DNA of 64,000 nucleotides from Achromobacter denitrificans NBRC 15125. Its GTDB lineage: Bacteria > Pseudomonadota > Gammaproteobacteria > Burkholderiales > Burkholderiaceae_B. The stretch lies in the NCBI RefSeq assembly GCF_001571365.1, contig NZ_BCTQ01000003.1:62001-126000 (forward strand), given 5' to 3'. Below the pieces are notes generated by a model. That model had not been told where the DNA came from and searched no databases. It saw nothing but the letters and a program-made list of their open reading frames with translations. Of the stretch, positions 8,225 through 17,843 are shown one piece after another (within the stretch, counting starts at the first letter, position 1; every line of letters starts with the position of its first letter). Both the position numbers and the translations under genes were made by a program.

Positions 8225-10258
8225 CTATTCGTCTGCAAGGGCTGGCGCCGCCTCTATCGCCGGGTCTGCCACCGGCTCGGTCGCCACAGGCCCAGCAGCG
8301 TCGAACTCCCTGAGGCCACACGACTTCAAGAACTCGAAGGTCTTGTCGTAGTAGTTCGGCAACCGAGTCGGATCGGACGAATCGCCTTTCGGCACGAAAA
8401 TGATCATGCCCTGACGGGCCCGGGTCAAGATAACGCGATAGGCGTTCTTGAGATAGAGCTGCCTCTCTGCCTGCCTAACTCTTTGCCACGTCGTCCCACG
8501 AAAGCTATAAGCCCCCCAATCGCTCTCCTGATGGCGAAAGTCCGCGTCCCAGCATATGCCAGCCCAATCCAGCTCAAGCCCCTGAACATCAAACTCGGTG
8601 GCAACCTCCTCTAGATAGTAGGAGGAGCGCACATCCGTCCGGTCGTTCAAGAACCACAGTTCGGCATCGATCTTTGCCTTCGTATGCAACCCTTCAGGCC
8701 GCAATCGATATGCGCCGGAGGATGCAATCAGGCCATAGCGCTCACTTCCACGTGCTGTCCTTCGTAGCCAGTCCTTAGCGGTCGCAAGATCGCGTGTCAG
8801 CCATATGGGATAAGGCGTCTCAAGCGTTCGGTAAACGTCGCGGGCCTTTCCCGGGCGGTTCTCAACAACATGACTGATGAAGCTCGAAAGCGCCTCTGCC
8901 CTGAAAGACCGCATCGATACGCTTAGATGCAGCTCGCTAAATCGTTGGACAGACATCGCCGCCAACTGCTTAAGCGCGGCTGGGTCAACGGTATAGTCAC
9001 CCTCCTCCAGGCGATCCGATATATAAATGTCCCAGCGCTGAAAGCGTTTCTTAAGTGCGGTCACCCATTCATCCAGGCCGGCCTCCCCTGTATTGATTTC
9101 TTGCCCCCCACCGATGAGGCAAACGACTACGCACCAATCGTCGTGACGATCCATCACGCTGATCAGGAACTCAGGTTCAGACATATCGAAGCCGTGCTGA
9201 CCACGCTTTCTCTGCATAAACTTGCTTGTTTGGGCGTGCGTCCAGGCACGTTGTGCCTCATCAAATACGGCGACCTTCTCGTGCGGCGCCCTCTGGTTCC
9301 TTAGCGCCTCGTCTCGAAAATGATGAATATTCTGAATAAAGCTAGACACCTTGCGGCGCGCATCCACCTTTGAGACACCCGTACTCGTCGCTACGTTTCT
9401 AGCGAGCGCTTCCCGCAACACAGTAACTAGAGGGCCATTACCGGAAAGGAATACGGCATGCTCATCCGAATGCTCTTGCAGTCTCTTTGTGGAGATATTG
9501 AGGCCCGCAAGTGTTTTTCCTGCCCCTGGAACGCCCGTGACGAAGCAGATTGATTTGCGGCCTTGAGATTTAGATTGGTCAATAATCGCGGAGATGCGAT
9601 CGGTTGTTTGACTAAGATTCTTGGCACCCGCGTCAGATCGCGAGATCTGTTCGACCGAGTGATTCTGATAGAGAGCTTGCGCCGCCTCTACGATTGTCGG
9701 GGTCGGCTGATAGCCTGATTTCAGCCATACGCGCACATCAGTCGACTCGCCAGAGGCGACAGCGGAGCATCGATTGATTACGTCCGTAAGTTGTTGCACC
9801 GGGATAAGAAGAGGTTCCGCCACCTTGTCCGCGGCAAACTTGAGCGCACTCTGCCTGGACGAAGCGGACTCCGTTGCAAGCGCGATCGGGACGATGGGCA
9901 GGTCATGGCTGCCCTTGTGGAAATTCTTCAGATCCAACGCGTAATCGTGCACCTGATCAATTGCGGAGCGAGTGTACGTATTTGCCCCGACCTTGAATTC
10001 CAGCACGAAGAGGATGCCGTCAACGAGAAGTACGACATCCGCACGCTTTCCAATACGCGGAATCACGAACTCAAATAGGATATGGCCACGCACCATCCCC
10101 GCGAGAGCCTCTTTGAGCAACCGGATCTGGCCTATCCACGCATCGCGTTGTAGCTGTTCAAGGGCGAAAGCATGATGCTCTGCCAAGGCCCCCAAAATGG
10201 CCTGCTCGTCAGCTGCCAGAAAATCCACAATCGGGGCTTCGTAATATGCCGCCTGCAT
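8225..10258 (-). CDS. DUF2075 (Schlafen group 3-like) helicase with N-terminal nuclease-like domain
   Basis: A 677-residue protein with two parts. Residues about 50-120 hold GKRADVVLLVDG then LFVLEFKVG, a D...ExK pattern of PD-(D/E)XK nucleases. The rest is a DUF2075 superfamily 1 NTPase: Walker A VTGVPGAGKTLAGL, Walker B VAVFDEAQRAW, and a C-terminal YRVILTRARQGMIIFVP that matches SF1 motif VI. I chose the ATG at 10258 because family members begin with a YYxA..xFL element and it has TAAGG upstream; a longer frame opens at 10357. Codon use is less GC-biased than in its neighbours, suggesting acquisition. Such nuclease-helicase proteins occur in defence contexts; the function here is unknown. 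Confidence 0.85.
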   Translation of the reverse strand: MQAAYYEAPIVDFLAADEQAILGALAEHHAFALEQLQRDAWIGQIRLLKEALAGMVRGHILFEFVIPRIGKRADVVLLVDGILFVLEFKVGANTYTRSAIDQVHDYALDLKNFHKGSHDLPIVPIALATESASSRQSALKFAADKVAEPLLIPVQQLTDVINRCSAVASGESTDVRVWLKSGYQPTPTIVEAAQALYQNHSVEQISRSDAGAKNLSQTTDRISAIIDQSKSQGRKSICFVTGVPGAGKTLAGLNISTKRLQEHSDEHAVFLSGNGPLVTVLREALARNVATSTGVSKVDARRKVSSFIQNIHHFRDEALRNQRAPHEKVAVFDEAQRAWTHAQTSKFMQRKRGQHGFDMSEPEFLISVMDRHDDWCVVVCLIGGGQEINTGEAGLDEWVTALKKRFQRWDIYISDRLEEGDYTVDPAALKQLAAMSVQRFSELHLSVSMRSFRAEALSSFISHVVENRPGKARDVYRTLETPYPIWLTRDLATAKDWLRRTARGSERYGLIASSGAYRLRPEGLHTKAKIDAELWFLNDRTDVRSSYYLEEVATEFDVQGLELDWAGICWDADFRHQESDWGAYSFRGTTWQRVRQAERQLYLKNAYRVILTRARQGMIIFVPKGDSSDPTRLPNYYDKTFEFLKSCGLREFDAAGPVATEPVADPAIEAAPALADE

Positions 10259-10371
10259 AGCTTTATGTACCTTATAGGGTGCTCTTGGACTTAATAGAAC
10301 AGTGCACATCGCCAACCGCGGAGCTATGAATAATACCTTTCCCTGCCATTCCGCCAATGCAGCCGTTCAGT

Positions 10372-10401
10372 TCCAATAAAAAAAGGCGCCGAAGCGCCTT
10401 T
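10372..10401 (-). terminator. Rho-independent terminator of the ABC-transporter operon
   Basis: On the minus strand AAAGGCGC-TTCG-GCGCCTTT is followed by a run of T, 17 bases after the stop of the solute-binding protein gene. The UUCG tetraloop and U tract make a strong intrinsic terminator. The same stem recurs at 31,314-31,333. Confidence 0.88.
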
Positions 10402-10418
10402 CCCGCACCATCCCCTCC

Positions 10419-11441
10419 CTACTTCCCCCCCGCCTTCGGCAGCGCCCTCCAGCGCGCCAGGAAGGCGTCGCGATCCGCGGTAGCCACGGCTTCGTCGAAG
10501 GGCAGCAACTTGATGCTGGACAGGTCCGGCATGTCGATGGTTTCGCTGACCTTGATGTCGCTGCGGCTCGGCCTGCGGAAGGCGGTTTCGAGCAGGGCGA
10601 TCTGTACCTCGCGCGACAGGATCAGGTCATAGGCGCGCCGGGCGGCGGCCGGATTGGGGCCGTTCCGGATGAGGGCGATGTCGTCGGGAATCTCGAAGGT
10701 GCCGTCCTCCGCGTACATGAGGCGGATGCCGCGCTGTCCGCCCGCGACGTAGGGGTAGGCGATGGATTCGTAGGTAATGCCGACGGCGTACTCGCCCTGC
10801 CCCACGCTGCGCACGACGTTCGAGCCGGATGGGGTCACGACGCAGTTCGCGGCGATTTTCGCCAGGACTTCCGCCCCGAAGTTCTTTTCTATCCACCACA
10901 GAATGGTGAACGCCGTGGAGCTGTCCTCGGGGTTGGAAACGATGATTTTTCCCTTGAACCGCGGATCCGTCAGGTCGCGCCACGACGCGGGCGCCTTGCC
11001 CTGGAACTGCCTGGCGTTGAGCATTGCCACGGCCACGTGGACGTTGGAGGCGGCCCACAGGCCGCTCTGCTCCACGTATTTCTCGGGTATGGCCGCGAGC
11101 TCGGGCGATCGGTACTCGGCCAGATGGGTCTTGTAGCGCTCCAGGGAGCTGGCGAACGCCGTCCAGAAGATATCGGCGCGGGGGCTGGCCGCTTCGGCTT
11201 CGACACGCTTGAGCAACTGCCCCGTGCCGCCGGCGACCATGCTGAGCTTGACGTCCCGCAGCTGCTTGCGCGCCACGTCGGTCACGGCCTGCGCCGACTG
11301 GGCATTGGCGGACACATAAACCACGACCTGGCCGCCGGCCTGAGCCTGGGCCCGAGCGAAGGAAAAGGGCAAGCCGGCAGCCAGAAGGGGCGTACCCAGA
11401 ACCATGGCCCTGCGCAGCGGCGAAAAATTGGAACGTTTCAT
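10419..11441 (-). CDS. ABC transporter periplasmic solute-binding protein (Fe3+/phosphonate-type family)
   Basis: Periplasmic receptor for the importer encoded just upstream in the operon. 340 residues, with a signal peptide of about 31 residues (RRAMVLGTPLLAAGLPFSFARAQA). The mature part has the type 2 periplasmic-binding fold: VVYVSANAQSAQAV, FKGKIIVSNPEDSS, and YAVGITYESIAYPYVAGG. The paired tyrosines of true iron-binding FbpA proteins are not obvious, so iron is not proven; 2-aminoethylphosphonate or a polyol/organic phosphate would suit the same family. AGGAGG lies six bases before the ATG. It is the last gene of a seven-gene operon and is followed by a strong terminator. Confidence 0.88.
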   Translation of the reverse strand: MKRSNFSPLRRAMVLGTPLLAAGLPFSFARAQAQAGGQVVVYVSANAQSAQAVTDVARKQLRDVKLSMVAGGTGQLLKRVEAEAASPRADIFWTAFASSLERYKTHLAEYRSPELAAIPEKYVEQSGLWAASNVHVAVAMLNARQFQGKAPASWRDLTDPRFKGKIIVSNPEDSSTAFTILWWIEKNFGAEVLAKIAANCVVTPSGSNVVRSVGQGEYAVGITYESIAYPYVAGGQRGIRLMYAEDGTFEIPDDIALIRNGPNPAAARRAYDLILSREVQIALLETAFRRPSRSDIKVSETIDMPDLSSIKLLPFDEAVATADRDAFLARWRALPKAGGK

Positions 11442-11489
11442 GTCATGCCTCCTAGGAAGAGATGAGACCGGGATGGATCGCAGGAATGG

Positions 11490-13139
11490 TCAGAACAGCC
11501 GGATTCTGAAACCCTTGATGGCGACGACGATGGGCACCAGGATGACCGTGATCAGGATCACGCCATAGGCCGACGCCTGGGCCATCAGGCCGCTGTCGAT
11601 GAGGCGGAACATCTGGATGGGCACCGTCTCCCGGCCCGGCGAGTACACGACGATGGAGGCGCTGAGCTCGGATACCGTGGTGGTCCAGGTCAGCACCGCG
11701 GCGGCGGCGATGGCCGGCACCATGAGCGGCAGCACCACCTTCAGGAACGACCGGACCGGCGGCACGCCCAGGCTGACCGAGGCCTCTTCTATCGAGTCGG
11801 GAATATTGAACAAGGTGGACGACGCGTTGCGCACGCCGAAAGACAGCCGCCTCACCATGTAGGCCAGCACGATGACCGTTCCCGTGCCGCTCAGCACCAG
11901 CCAGCCGGTGTTGAAGGTCATCAGCAGGCCGATGCCGATCACCGTTCCGGACAATGCCAGCGGCAGCGAACTGACGTAGTCCAGCATGGGCGTGAGGCGG
12001 TTGCGTTTCTTGACGATCAGGTAGCTGACCAGCGTGCTGAAGGCAATGCCCAGCGCCGTGGCCATACCGGCGTACATGATGGAGTTCAGCACCGGGTCCG
12101 GCGCGCCGATGAGCGCCCGTTCCAGATTGGCCAGCGTCCACTCTCCCCAGCGCATCACCGGCCCGCGCGCCCGGGTGAAGGCGCCCGCCACCAGCGTGAT
12201 GAGCGGCAGCATCGACACCAGCACCACGCCCACGGCCAGGATCGCCAGGACATGCTCGCGCGCGCCGCGAACCCGCGTCTCCGTCGGGCTGCGCCCCTGC
12301 ACGATCTCGTAGCGGCCGCGGGCGATGATCCAGCGCTGGACGAAGAGCGCCATCATCACCAGGAGGATGGAGGTCGTCGCTAGGGTGCTCTGCATCACGG
12401 GCGGTCCGCCGATCTCGGAGGTGGCGGCCAGGTAGGTCAGCACCGACAGCAGCTCCACGTCGTGCCCCAGGAACATCGAGGTGGCGAAGTTGCCGACGAC
12501 CAGCGTGAACACCAGCAAGGCGCTGGCCAGCACGGCCGGCATGATCACGGGCACCATGACCTTGAGCCGGGACCTGGCCGGGGACGTGCCCAGGCTGCGG
12601 GCGGCCTCTTCCAGCTGCACGTCGAAGCCCCGCATGGCCGCCAGCGTCCCGATATAGATATAGGAGTAATAGGTGAACGTCATCACCACCAGCAGGCCGG
12701 GCCAGCCATAGAAGGACGGGATGTCGATGCCGAGGTAGTCGTACAGCGCGTGCGTGATCACGCCGTTGTTCCCGAGCAGCATCAGCCAGGTCTGGACCGA
12801 AATGACCTCGGGGATCACCAGCGTGATCAAGGGGAGGATGGACACCAGCCACTTGCCCGGATAGCTGTGGCGGGCCGTGAAGTAGGCCAGGGGCACGCCG
12901 ATGACGGCCGCAAGCGCGGTGACGCCCAGGCCGAGCGCGACGGTATTGCCGATGGCCTTCAGATAGCGGGTATCCGATAGCAGGATGCTCCAACCCGATT
13001 GCCCGTCCGCGGATTTCGCGGTCAGGCTCGATACCAGGATATTGGCCACGGGCAGGATCAGGAACACGACCAGCAGGCCCAGCGACGCCAGCGACAGCCA
13101 GACCCACGGCGAACGGAGAGACGCGCGCAGCCCGCTCAT
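11490..13139 (-). CDS. ABC transporter permease, two fused inner-membrane domains
   Basis: Inner-membrane channel of the importer. At 549 residues it holds two copies of the binding-protein-dependent permease domain, as in FbpB/AfuB-type transporters. About twelve hydrophobic segments are visible, starting with WVWLSLASLGLLVVFLILPV. The two EAA-type loops that contact the ATPase are recognisable: EEAARSLGTSPARSRLKVMVP in the first half and EEASVSLGVPPVRSFLKVVLP in the second. The start ATG overlaps the stop of the ATPase gene by four bases (ATGA), so translation is coupled. The substrate is not shown by the sequence. Confidence 0.92.
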   Translation of the reverse strand: MSGLRASLRSPWVWLSLASLGLLVVFLILPVANILVSSLTAKSADGQSGWSILLSDTRYLKAIGNTVALGLGVTALAAVIGVPLAYFTARHSYPGKWLVSILPLITLVIPEVISVQTWLMLLGNNGVITHALYDYLGIDIPSFYGWPGLLVVMTFTYYSYIYIGTLAAMRGFDVQLEEAARSLGTSPARSRLKVMVPVIMPAVLASALLVFTLVVGNFATSMFLGHDVELLSVLTYLAATSEIGGPPVMQSTLATTSILLVMMALFVQRWIIARGRYEIVQGRSPTETRVRGAREHVLAILAVGVVLVSMLPLITLVAGAFTRARGPVMRWGEWTLANLERALIGAPDPVLNSIMYAGMATALGIAFSTLVSYLIVKKRNRLTPMLDYVSSLPLALSGTVIGIGLLMTFNTGWLVLSGTGTVIVLAYMVRRLSFGVRNASSTLFNIPDSIEEASVSLGVPPVRSFLKVVLPLMVPAIAAAAVLTWTTTVSELSASIVVYSPGRETVPIQMFRLIDSGLMAQASAYGVILITVILVPIVVAIKGFRIRLF

Positions 13140-14188
13140 GACGCCAGCACCCGGGTCTTGAGCGGATCGAAGGCCAGGCTGACCTCCATGCCGGCGTCGA
13201 ACTCCTCGCGCCTGTCGCCATGCACATCCACATTCACCATTCGGCCGCCGCCGAACTCGATGCGGTAGGTCGTCTTGACGCCGAGATACTGCTGGCTCCG
13301 TATCCGGCCGGGCAGGCCGCCCTCTCCCGCCCGGGCGAGCCCGATGTCCTCCGGTCGCGCCACCAGGATGGCGGCGCCATCGACCGCGTGCGGCGCCCGC
13401 GCGCGCAGCGCATGCTGATCCAGAACCACCTCCGCGGCCCCCGGCCCCGTGGTGCGACCCTGCACCGGGATAAGGTTGGCCGCGCCGATGAAGTCGGCCA
13501 CGTAAGCGGTCGCGGGTTCGCGATAGATCTGCTGGGGAGAGCCGAGCTGCTCGACGCGCCCCTGGTTCATGACGGCGATCTGGTCCGACAAGGCTAGCGC
13601 CTCCTCCTGGTCGTGGGTCACGAATACCGTGGTGATGCCCGCCTCTCGCTGCAACTCGGCAATGGTCTCCCGCACCTGGACGCGCAGCTTGGCGTCGAGG
13701 TTGGACAGCGGCTCATCCATCAGCAGCACCTGCGGCTGGATCACCATGGCCCGCGCCAAAGCCACGCGCTGCCGCTGGCCGCCCGACAGCGCGGCGGGCA
13801 GCCTGTCGGCGTAGGGACCTAGCCCGACGCGCTCCAGGGCCGCCGGCACCTTCTTTCTGATCGACGCCCCGTCCATCTTCCGCGCGCGCAGGCCGTAGGC
13901 CACGTTCTCGAACACCGTGCGGTTGGGGAACAGGGCGTAGTCCTGGAAGACCATGCCGATATTGCGCTCGTGCGCGGCCAGCTTCGTCACGTCCTTGCCG
14001 CTGAAGCGCATGCTGCCCGAGGCGATGGGAATGAAGCCCGCGATGGTGCGCAGCAAGGTGGTCTTGCCGCAGCCGCTGGGCCCCAGCAGGGTGAAAAAGC
14101 TGCCCGGCGCGATGTCCAGCGTCATGCCGTCGATGACGCGCGTGCCGCCGCCATAGGTCACGCACAGGTTTTCGATGGAAATGCCCAT
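13136..14188 (-). CDS. ABC transporter ATP-binding protein
   Basis: Cytoplasmic ATPase driving the importer. 350 residues: Walker A GPSGCGKTTLLR near residue 37, Q-loop MVFQDYALFP, signature LSGGQRQRVALARA, Walker B VLLMDEPLSNLD, and switch His in VFVTHDQEEAL. A C-terminal TOBE-like regulatory domain occupies about residues 240-350, as in the Pot/Fbp/Ugp class. GAGGAGA precedes the ATG by eight bases. It lies between the phosphatase-like gene and the permease in the same operon. Confidence 0.95.
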   Translation of the reverse strand: MGISIENLCVTYGGGTRVIDGMTLDIAPGSFFTLLGPSGCGKTTLLRTIAGFIPIASGSMRFSGKDVTKLAAHERNIGMVFQDYALFPNRTVFENVAYGLRARKMDGASIRKKVPAALERVGLGPYADRLPAALSGGQRQRVALARAMVIQPQVLLMDEPLSNLDAKLRVQVRETIAELQREAGITTVFVTHDQEEALALSDQIAVMNQGRVEQLGSPQQIYREPATAYVADFIGAANLIPVQGRTTGPGAAEVVLDQHALRARAPHAVDGAAILVARPEDIGLARAGEGGLPGRIRSQQYLGVKTTYRIEFGGGRMVNVDVHGDRREEFDAGMEVSLAFDPLKTRVLAS

Positions 14189-14218
14189 GGATAGTCTCCT
14201 CGCTTAACCTAGGCCCCG

Positions 14219-15022
14219 TCAGCTCGCGGCCTGCGCCAACAACGCCAGCGCCTCGGCATGACGGGCCGGATCGCCCGCAGCCAGGATCCGCGAGCCCCAG
14301 TTCTCCAGCCTCAGAGGGCGGCCATTCCAATCGGTGATGACGCCGCCCGCCCCTTCGATGATGGGCACGAACGGCGCGTAGTCCCAGAGCTTGAGGCCGG
14401 CATCGATCGCCACGTCGGTGCGGCCGCTGGCCAGCAATCCATAGGACATGCAACAGCCTCCGTAGATGCGCCAGCGCGTGCGGCTGCGCAGCGCCTCGAA
14501 GAATGGCCGTTCCTCCGCGCTGTAGAGATCGGGGTTGCTGGTGCTCAGCATGGCGTCGCCCAGGCTCGGGCAGGCCCGCGTGGCGCAAGGCTGCCCCCGG
14601 AAAGCCGTGGCGCGGCCCGCGGCGCCCACCCAGCGGTCCTGCGTCACGGGTAGATCCATGACGCCCAGCACGGGCGCGCCCCGGTGCATCAGCGCGATCA
14701 GCGTGCCGAACACGGGTACGCCGGCGATGAACGGCGCCGTGCCGTCTATCGGGTCCACCACCCAGACGTACTCGGCGTCCAGCCGCACGTGGCCTTCTTC
14801 CTCGCCGTAGATGCCGTGCGCGGGATAGGCCTGCTCGATGAGATTGCGCAGCCGCTCCTCGATCGCCTTGTCCAGGGCGGTGACGAGGCTGCGGTCGGCT
14901 TTCACCTCAACGCGCGGCGCCAACCCGATATTGGGCGCGAACAGCAGGCGCGATTCGTCGGCGAGGCGCTCGGCAAACGCGATCAGCGCGTCCAAGGTCG
15001 CGGCGGGGATGGGGGGTGTCAT
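14219..15022 (-). CDS. Inositol monophosphatase-family phosphatase (HisN/SuhB-like)
   Basis: A Mg2+-dependent phosphomonoesterase of 267 residues. Family motifs are complete: GEEEGHV near residue 75, the metal-binding WVVDPIDGTAPF, and WDYAPFVPIIEGAGG near residue 210. HisN-like members hydrolyse histidinol phosphate, SuhB-like members inositol phosphate. Inside this uptake and oxidation operon, without other his genes, it more likely dephosphorylates the imported compound or an intermediate; that is inference. AAGGAGA precedes the ATG and only 30 bases separate its stop from the ATPase gene. Confidence 0.88.
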   Translation of the reverse strand: MTPPIPAATLDALIAFAERLADESRLLFAPNIGLAPRVEVKADRSLVTALDKAIEERLRNLIEQAYPAHGIYGEEEGHVRLDAEYVWVVDPIDGTAPFIAGVPVFGTLIALMHRGAPVLGVMDLPVTQDRWVGAAGRATAFRGQPCATRACPSLGDAMLSTSNPDLYSAEERPFFEALRSRTRWRIYGGCCMSYGLLASGRTDVAIDAGLKLWDYAPFVPIIEGAGGVITDWNGRPLRLENWGSRILAAGDPARHAEALALLAQAAS

Positions 15023-15039
15023 GTCTGTCTCCTTGATTT

Positions 15040-16305
15040 CTACTTTTTTGTCTGGGCGAGATGGGCGTCGAGGCGCAAGGCGCGGTTCATTTCGTTCTTC
15101 ACGATGGTGTAGCCCTCGTCGAAGCCCATGCCCGGCTTGGCCAGCATCTGGGCCACCTGGGTGGCGATGCCGATATGGACCGTGGCGCGCGCCGACAGGT
15201 CGGTTTCCGCGCAGGTGCCGCCCAGCACCGGCCCCACGCCGTGGCGGTGGCAGTCCAGGATGGCGTCGATGGTGTGGTGGAGGGAGCCGAGGTCCGGCGT
15301 CTTCACCTGGATCAGGTCGGCGGCCTGGGCGGCGGCGAACAAGCCGATGTCCTCAGCCGTATTGGCCCATTCGTCGGCCACGATCCGCACCTGGCTGCGG
15401 CGTGCCCGCAGCACCTGCCGCAAGCGCGCCAAGGCCTGGATCTGCGCGTCGCGGCTGCCGGCGTCCAGCGGATGCTCGATGGTCAGCGGGAACGCCCCCG
15501 CCGCGGCCTCCAGCCGTTGCAGGATGTCGGCCGTGCGATCCGGCGAGCCCTGCACCAGCGCACCGACCATGCCGTAGACGTCCAGGTGGATGCGCGGACG
15601 GTAATCCGGCCGGGTCCGAAGCTGCTTGATGCGCGCAACGATCCACCGTATGTAGCGCTCCAGCTCGGCGCCCTCGGGGCCGACCAGGTCCAGCGTATTG
15701 ATGAGCCCGTGCGGCAGGATGGGCACGCTTTTCAGGATCATCTTGTCGACGTTGGCGTGGCGATCGTCTCCCGACTGGGCATAGATCGGCACCTCCGCGA
15801 GCGGCGCGGCCAGCGCCCATTCGTCCTTGATGACACGGGCCATCAGGTGATGGCCGGCGACATGGGCGGCCGCGTCCAGCAAGGCCTGGGAAACGCCATA
15901 GGCCGCCGCGCGCTGTGCCTCCACCGATACGCCGATCCAGCCCTCGGCCCGCGCCGCGGCCTCGCGGAAGCGGCTGACGTCCAGGTCCAGCAGGCGGGGC
16001 GCCAGGTCCTCTTCGATCTGCCGCGCCAGCTGCGCGGCATGGAAGCGCGGTTCGCGCCCGCCCACCCCGGAATACTGCACGCTGGCGCAATCGCCCATGG
16101 CGACGTAGCCATCGCTGAGCACCAGCATGACGGAAACGGACTCCGAGGGCTCGCGCACCGCGGCGTAGCCTGGTGTGACAGCCGTGCCCAGATAGGCGGC
16201 GCCGTCGCGCTCCGCGCCGGCCTTGATGGCCGCCTGGTCGTCAAAGAAGAACGAGCCGACGCCGGCGGCGGCGAGAACCTTGACGATCTTGATCGATTTT
16301 CCCAT
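15040..16305 (-). CDS. Methylaspartate ammonia-lyase
   Basis: Enolase-superfamily lyase that removes ammonia from L-threo-3-methylaspartate to give mesaconate (EC 4.3.1.2). At 421 residues it matches the usual size (about 413). All catalytic residues I know from the Clostridium enzyme are seen: His199 in LPHGLIN, metal ligands in HLDVYG, TIEHPLD and ADEW, Lys335 in VKTPDLG, and GGTCAET. The usual RIEGP around the second metal ligand reads TIEHP, so substrate preference may differ. Glutamate mutase, the normal partner, is absent nearby; neighbours are an aldehyde dehydrogenase and a GMC oxidoreductase. It may act on another 3-substituted aspartate. Confidence 0.9.
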   Translation of the reverse strand: MGKSIKIVKVLAAAGVGSFFFDDQAAIKAGAERDGAAYLGTAVTPGYAAVREPSESVSVMLVLSDGYVAMGDCASVQYSGVGGREPRFHAAQLARQIEEDLAPRLLDLDVSRFREAAARAEGWIGVSVEAQRAAAYGVSQALLDAAAHVAGHHLMARVIKDEWALAAPLAEVPIYAQSGDDRHANVDKMILKSVPILPHGLINTLDLVGPEGAELERYIRWIVARIKQLRTRPDYRPRIHLDVYGMVGALVQGSPDRTADILQRLEAAAGAFPLTIEHPLDAGSRDAQIQALARLRQVLRARRSQVRIVADEWANTAEDIGLFAAAQAADLIQVKTPDLGSLHHTIDAILDCHRHGVGPVLGGTCAETDLSARATVHIGIATQVAQMLAKPGMGFDEGYTIVKNEMNRALRLDAHLAQTKK

Positions 16306-16321
16306 TGCAGTCTCTTGAGGG

Positions 16322-17761
16322 TTAGAGGGCCGATTGGCTGACGAGCCGCAGCTGCATGTAGGCCAGCACGCCTTCGGTGCCGCCTTCGTAGCCGTAGCCG
16401 CTATTGCCCAGGCCGCCGAGGGCCACGTCGGGCAGCGAGGGAGCGGTCTGGTTGATGCCGATGTTCGAGGCGTTCAGGCGGCGGACCAGTTCATCGCGCA
16501 CCCGCAGCGAATCGGTGAAGACGTATGCGGCAAACGAATATGGCGTGGCATTTGCCAACGCCACCGCCTCATCCACGCTCTCCACCGACTGGACGGTAGC
16601 CACGGGGCCGAACGGCTCCTCGACCAGGATGTCCGCGTCCCGCGAGACCGCCGACAACACTGTCGGCTCGACGAAGAACCCGGGACGATCCACCCGCTTC
16701 CCACCCGTTTCCAGCACGGCGCCCTTGGCCACGGCGTCCTCCACCAGCTGGAGAAACGCCGCCACGCGCCCGCCATGGGCCACCGAGCCCAGCGTGGTGC
16801 CCTCGTCCCGCCCATGCCCGAGCGTGTATGTCCGGGCTTTGGCCACCAGCGCCTTGACCAGCGCATCGTGCACGGCCGGATGCGCCAGGTAGCGCGTGGG
16901 CGCCACGCAGGACTGGCCCGCCGATCCGAACTTCGCCGGCGCGGTCAGCTGCACCACCTTCTCGACATCCGCGTCGCTCCACACGATGACCGGCGCATGC
17001 CCGCCCAATTCGAAAATCGGACGGATCAGGTTGGGCGCGGCCAACGCCGCAAGCTGCTTGCCCACTTGCGTGGAGCCCGTGAACGACACGGCTTTCACCT
17101 CCGGCGAGGCCAGCAACTGCCGGCTGACCGCCGCAGGGTCGCCGAACACCAGGTTGACCACGCCTTCGGGCAGGCCGGCATCCGCCAGCGTCTGGACGAT
17201 GGCGCGCGCGCTGTATGGCGTGAATTCGGATGCCTTCAGCACCACCGTGCAACCGGCGGCCAGCGCCGCGCCGAGCTTGCGCCCGACCAGCACGGCCGGG
17301 AAATTCCACGGAGTGATCGCCACCACGACGCCCAACGGCGTCGGCAGCGATAGCCGCGTGCTGCCGGGCACGACGCCCTGGTGCACCTTGCCGCTGATGC
17401 GGCCGGCCTCTTCGCCGTTCCAGGCCAGGGTCTCGATGGTGCGCCGCAGTTCGCCCACCGCGTCGGCGCGGGTCTTGCCGGATTCCAGCAACAGGCCGTG
17501 GGCGACTTCCTCGATACGCTCGGCCAGCAGGAGGGAGGCCTTTTTCAGGATGGCGCCGCGCGCCTGCCCCGTCAGCGCGCTCCACACGGGGAAGGCGCGG
17601 CTTGCGGCGGCCAGCGCCGCCTGGACCTGGTCTGCGTCCGCCAGCGTCACGACGCCGACGGCCGCGCCGGTGGCCGGGTCGATATTGGGCTGCGGCCCGG
17701 CGTTGCCCTCCTCCCATCGGCCGTTGATGAAAAGATGGGCATCAAGATTGTGTTCGGCCAT
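16322..17761 (-). CDS. NAD(P)-dependent aldehyde dehydrogenase (succinate-semialdehyde dehydrogenase-like)
   Basis: Oxidises an aldehyde to an acid in the cytoplasm. 479 residues, full length for the family. Visible: VAITPWNFPAVLVGRKLG of the cofactor fold, SFTGSTQVGKQL, the general-base Glu in FELGGHAP near residue 250, the nucleophile Cys in GQSCVAPTRY near 284, and EEPFGPVATV. It sits between the GMC oxidoreductase and the methylaspartate lyase in one operon, 16 bases before the lyase, and so should take the aldehyde made by the GMC enzyme. AGGAGA precedes the ATG. The exact substrate is open. Confidence 0.93.
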   Translation of the reverse strand: MAEHNLDAHLFINGRWEEGNAGPQPNIDPATGAAVGVVTLADADQVQAALAAASRAFPVWSALTGQARGAILKKASLLLAERIEEVAHGLLLESGKTRADAVGELRRTIETLAWNGEEAGRISGKVHQGVVPGSTRLSLPTPLGVVVAITPWNFPAVLVGRKLGAALAAGCTVVLKASEFTPYSARAIVQTLADAGLPEGVVNLVFGDPAAVSRQLLASPEVKAVSFTGSTQVGKQLAALAAPNLIRPIFELGGHAPVIVWSDADVEKVVQLTAPAKFGSAGQSCVAPTRYLAHPAVHDALVKALVAKARTYTLGHGRDEGTTLGSVAHGGRVAAFLQLVEDAVAKGAVLETGGKRVDRPGFFVEPTVLSAVSRDADILVEEPFGPVATVQSVESVDEAVALANATPYSFAAYVFTDSLRVRDELVRRLNASNIGINQTAPSLPDVALGGLGNSGYGYEGGTEGVLAYMQLRLVSQSAL

Positions 17762-17843
17762 GGCCGTCTCCTAAAAATGGACTCGCGCGGCGCCCCCGGG
17801 GCTTGTCTATCCTGGGGCAGCCCGGCAATAAGCGTTTCGGGTA

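Noticed and set aside
10419-14188. Assigning the ABC importer to ferric iron
   Set aside because: The family resembles FbpABC, but the paired iron-binding tyrosines are not evident and the operon partners are metabolic enzymes, with no Fur box seen.
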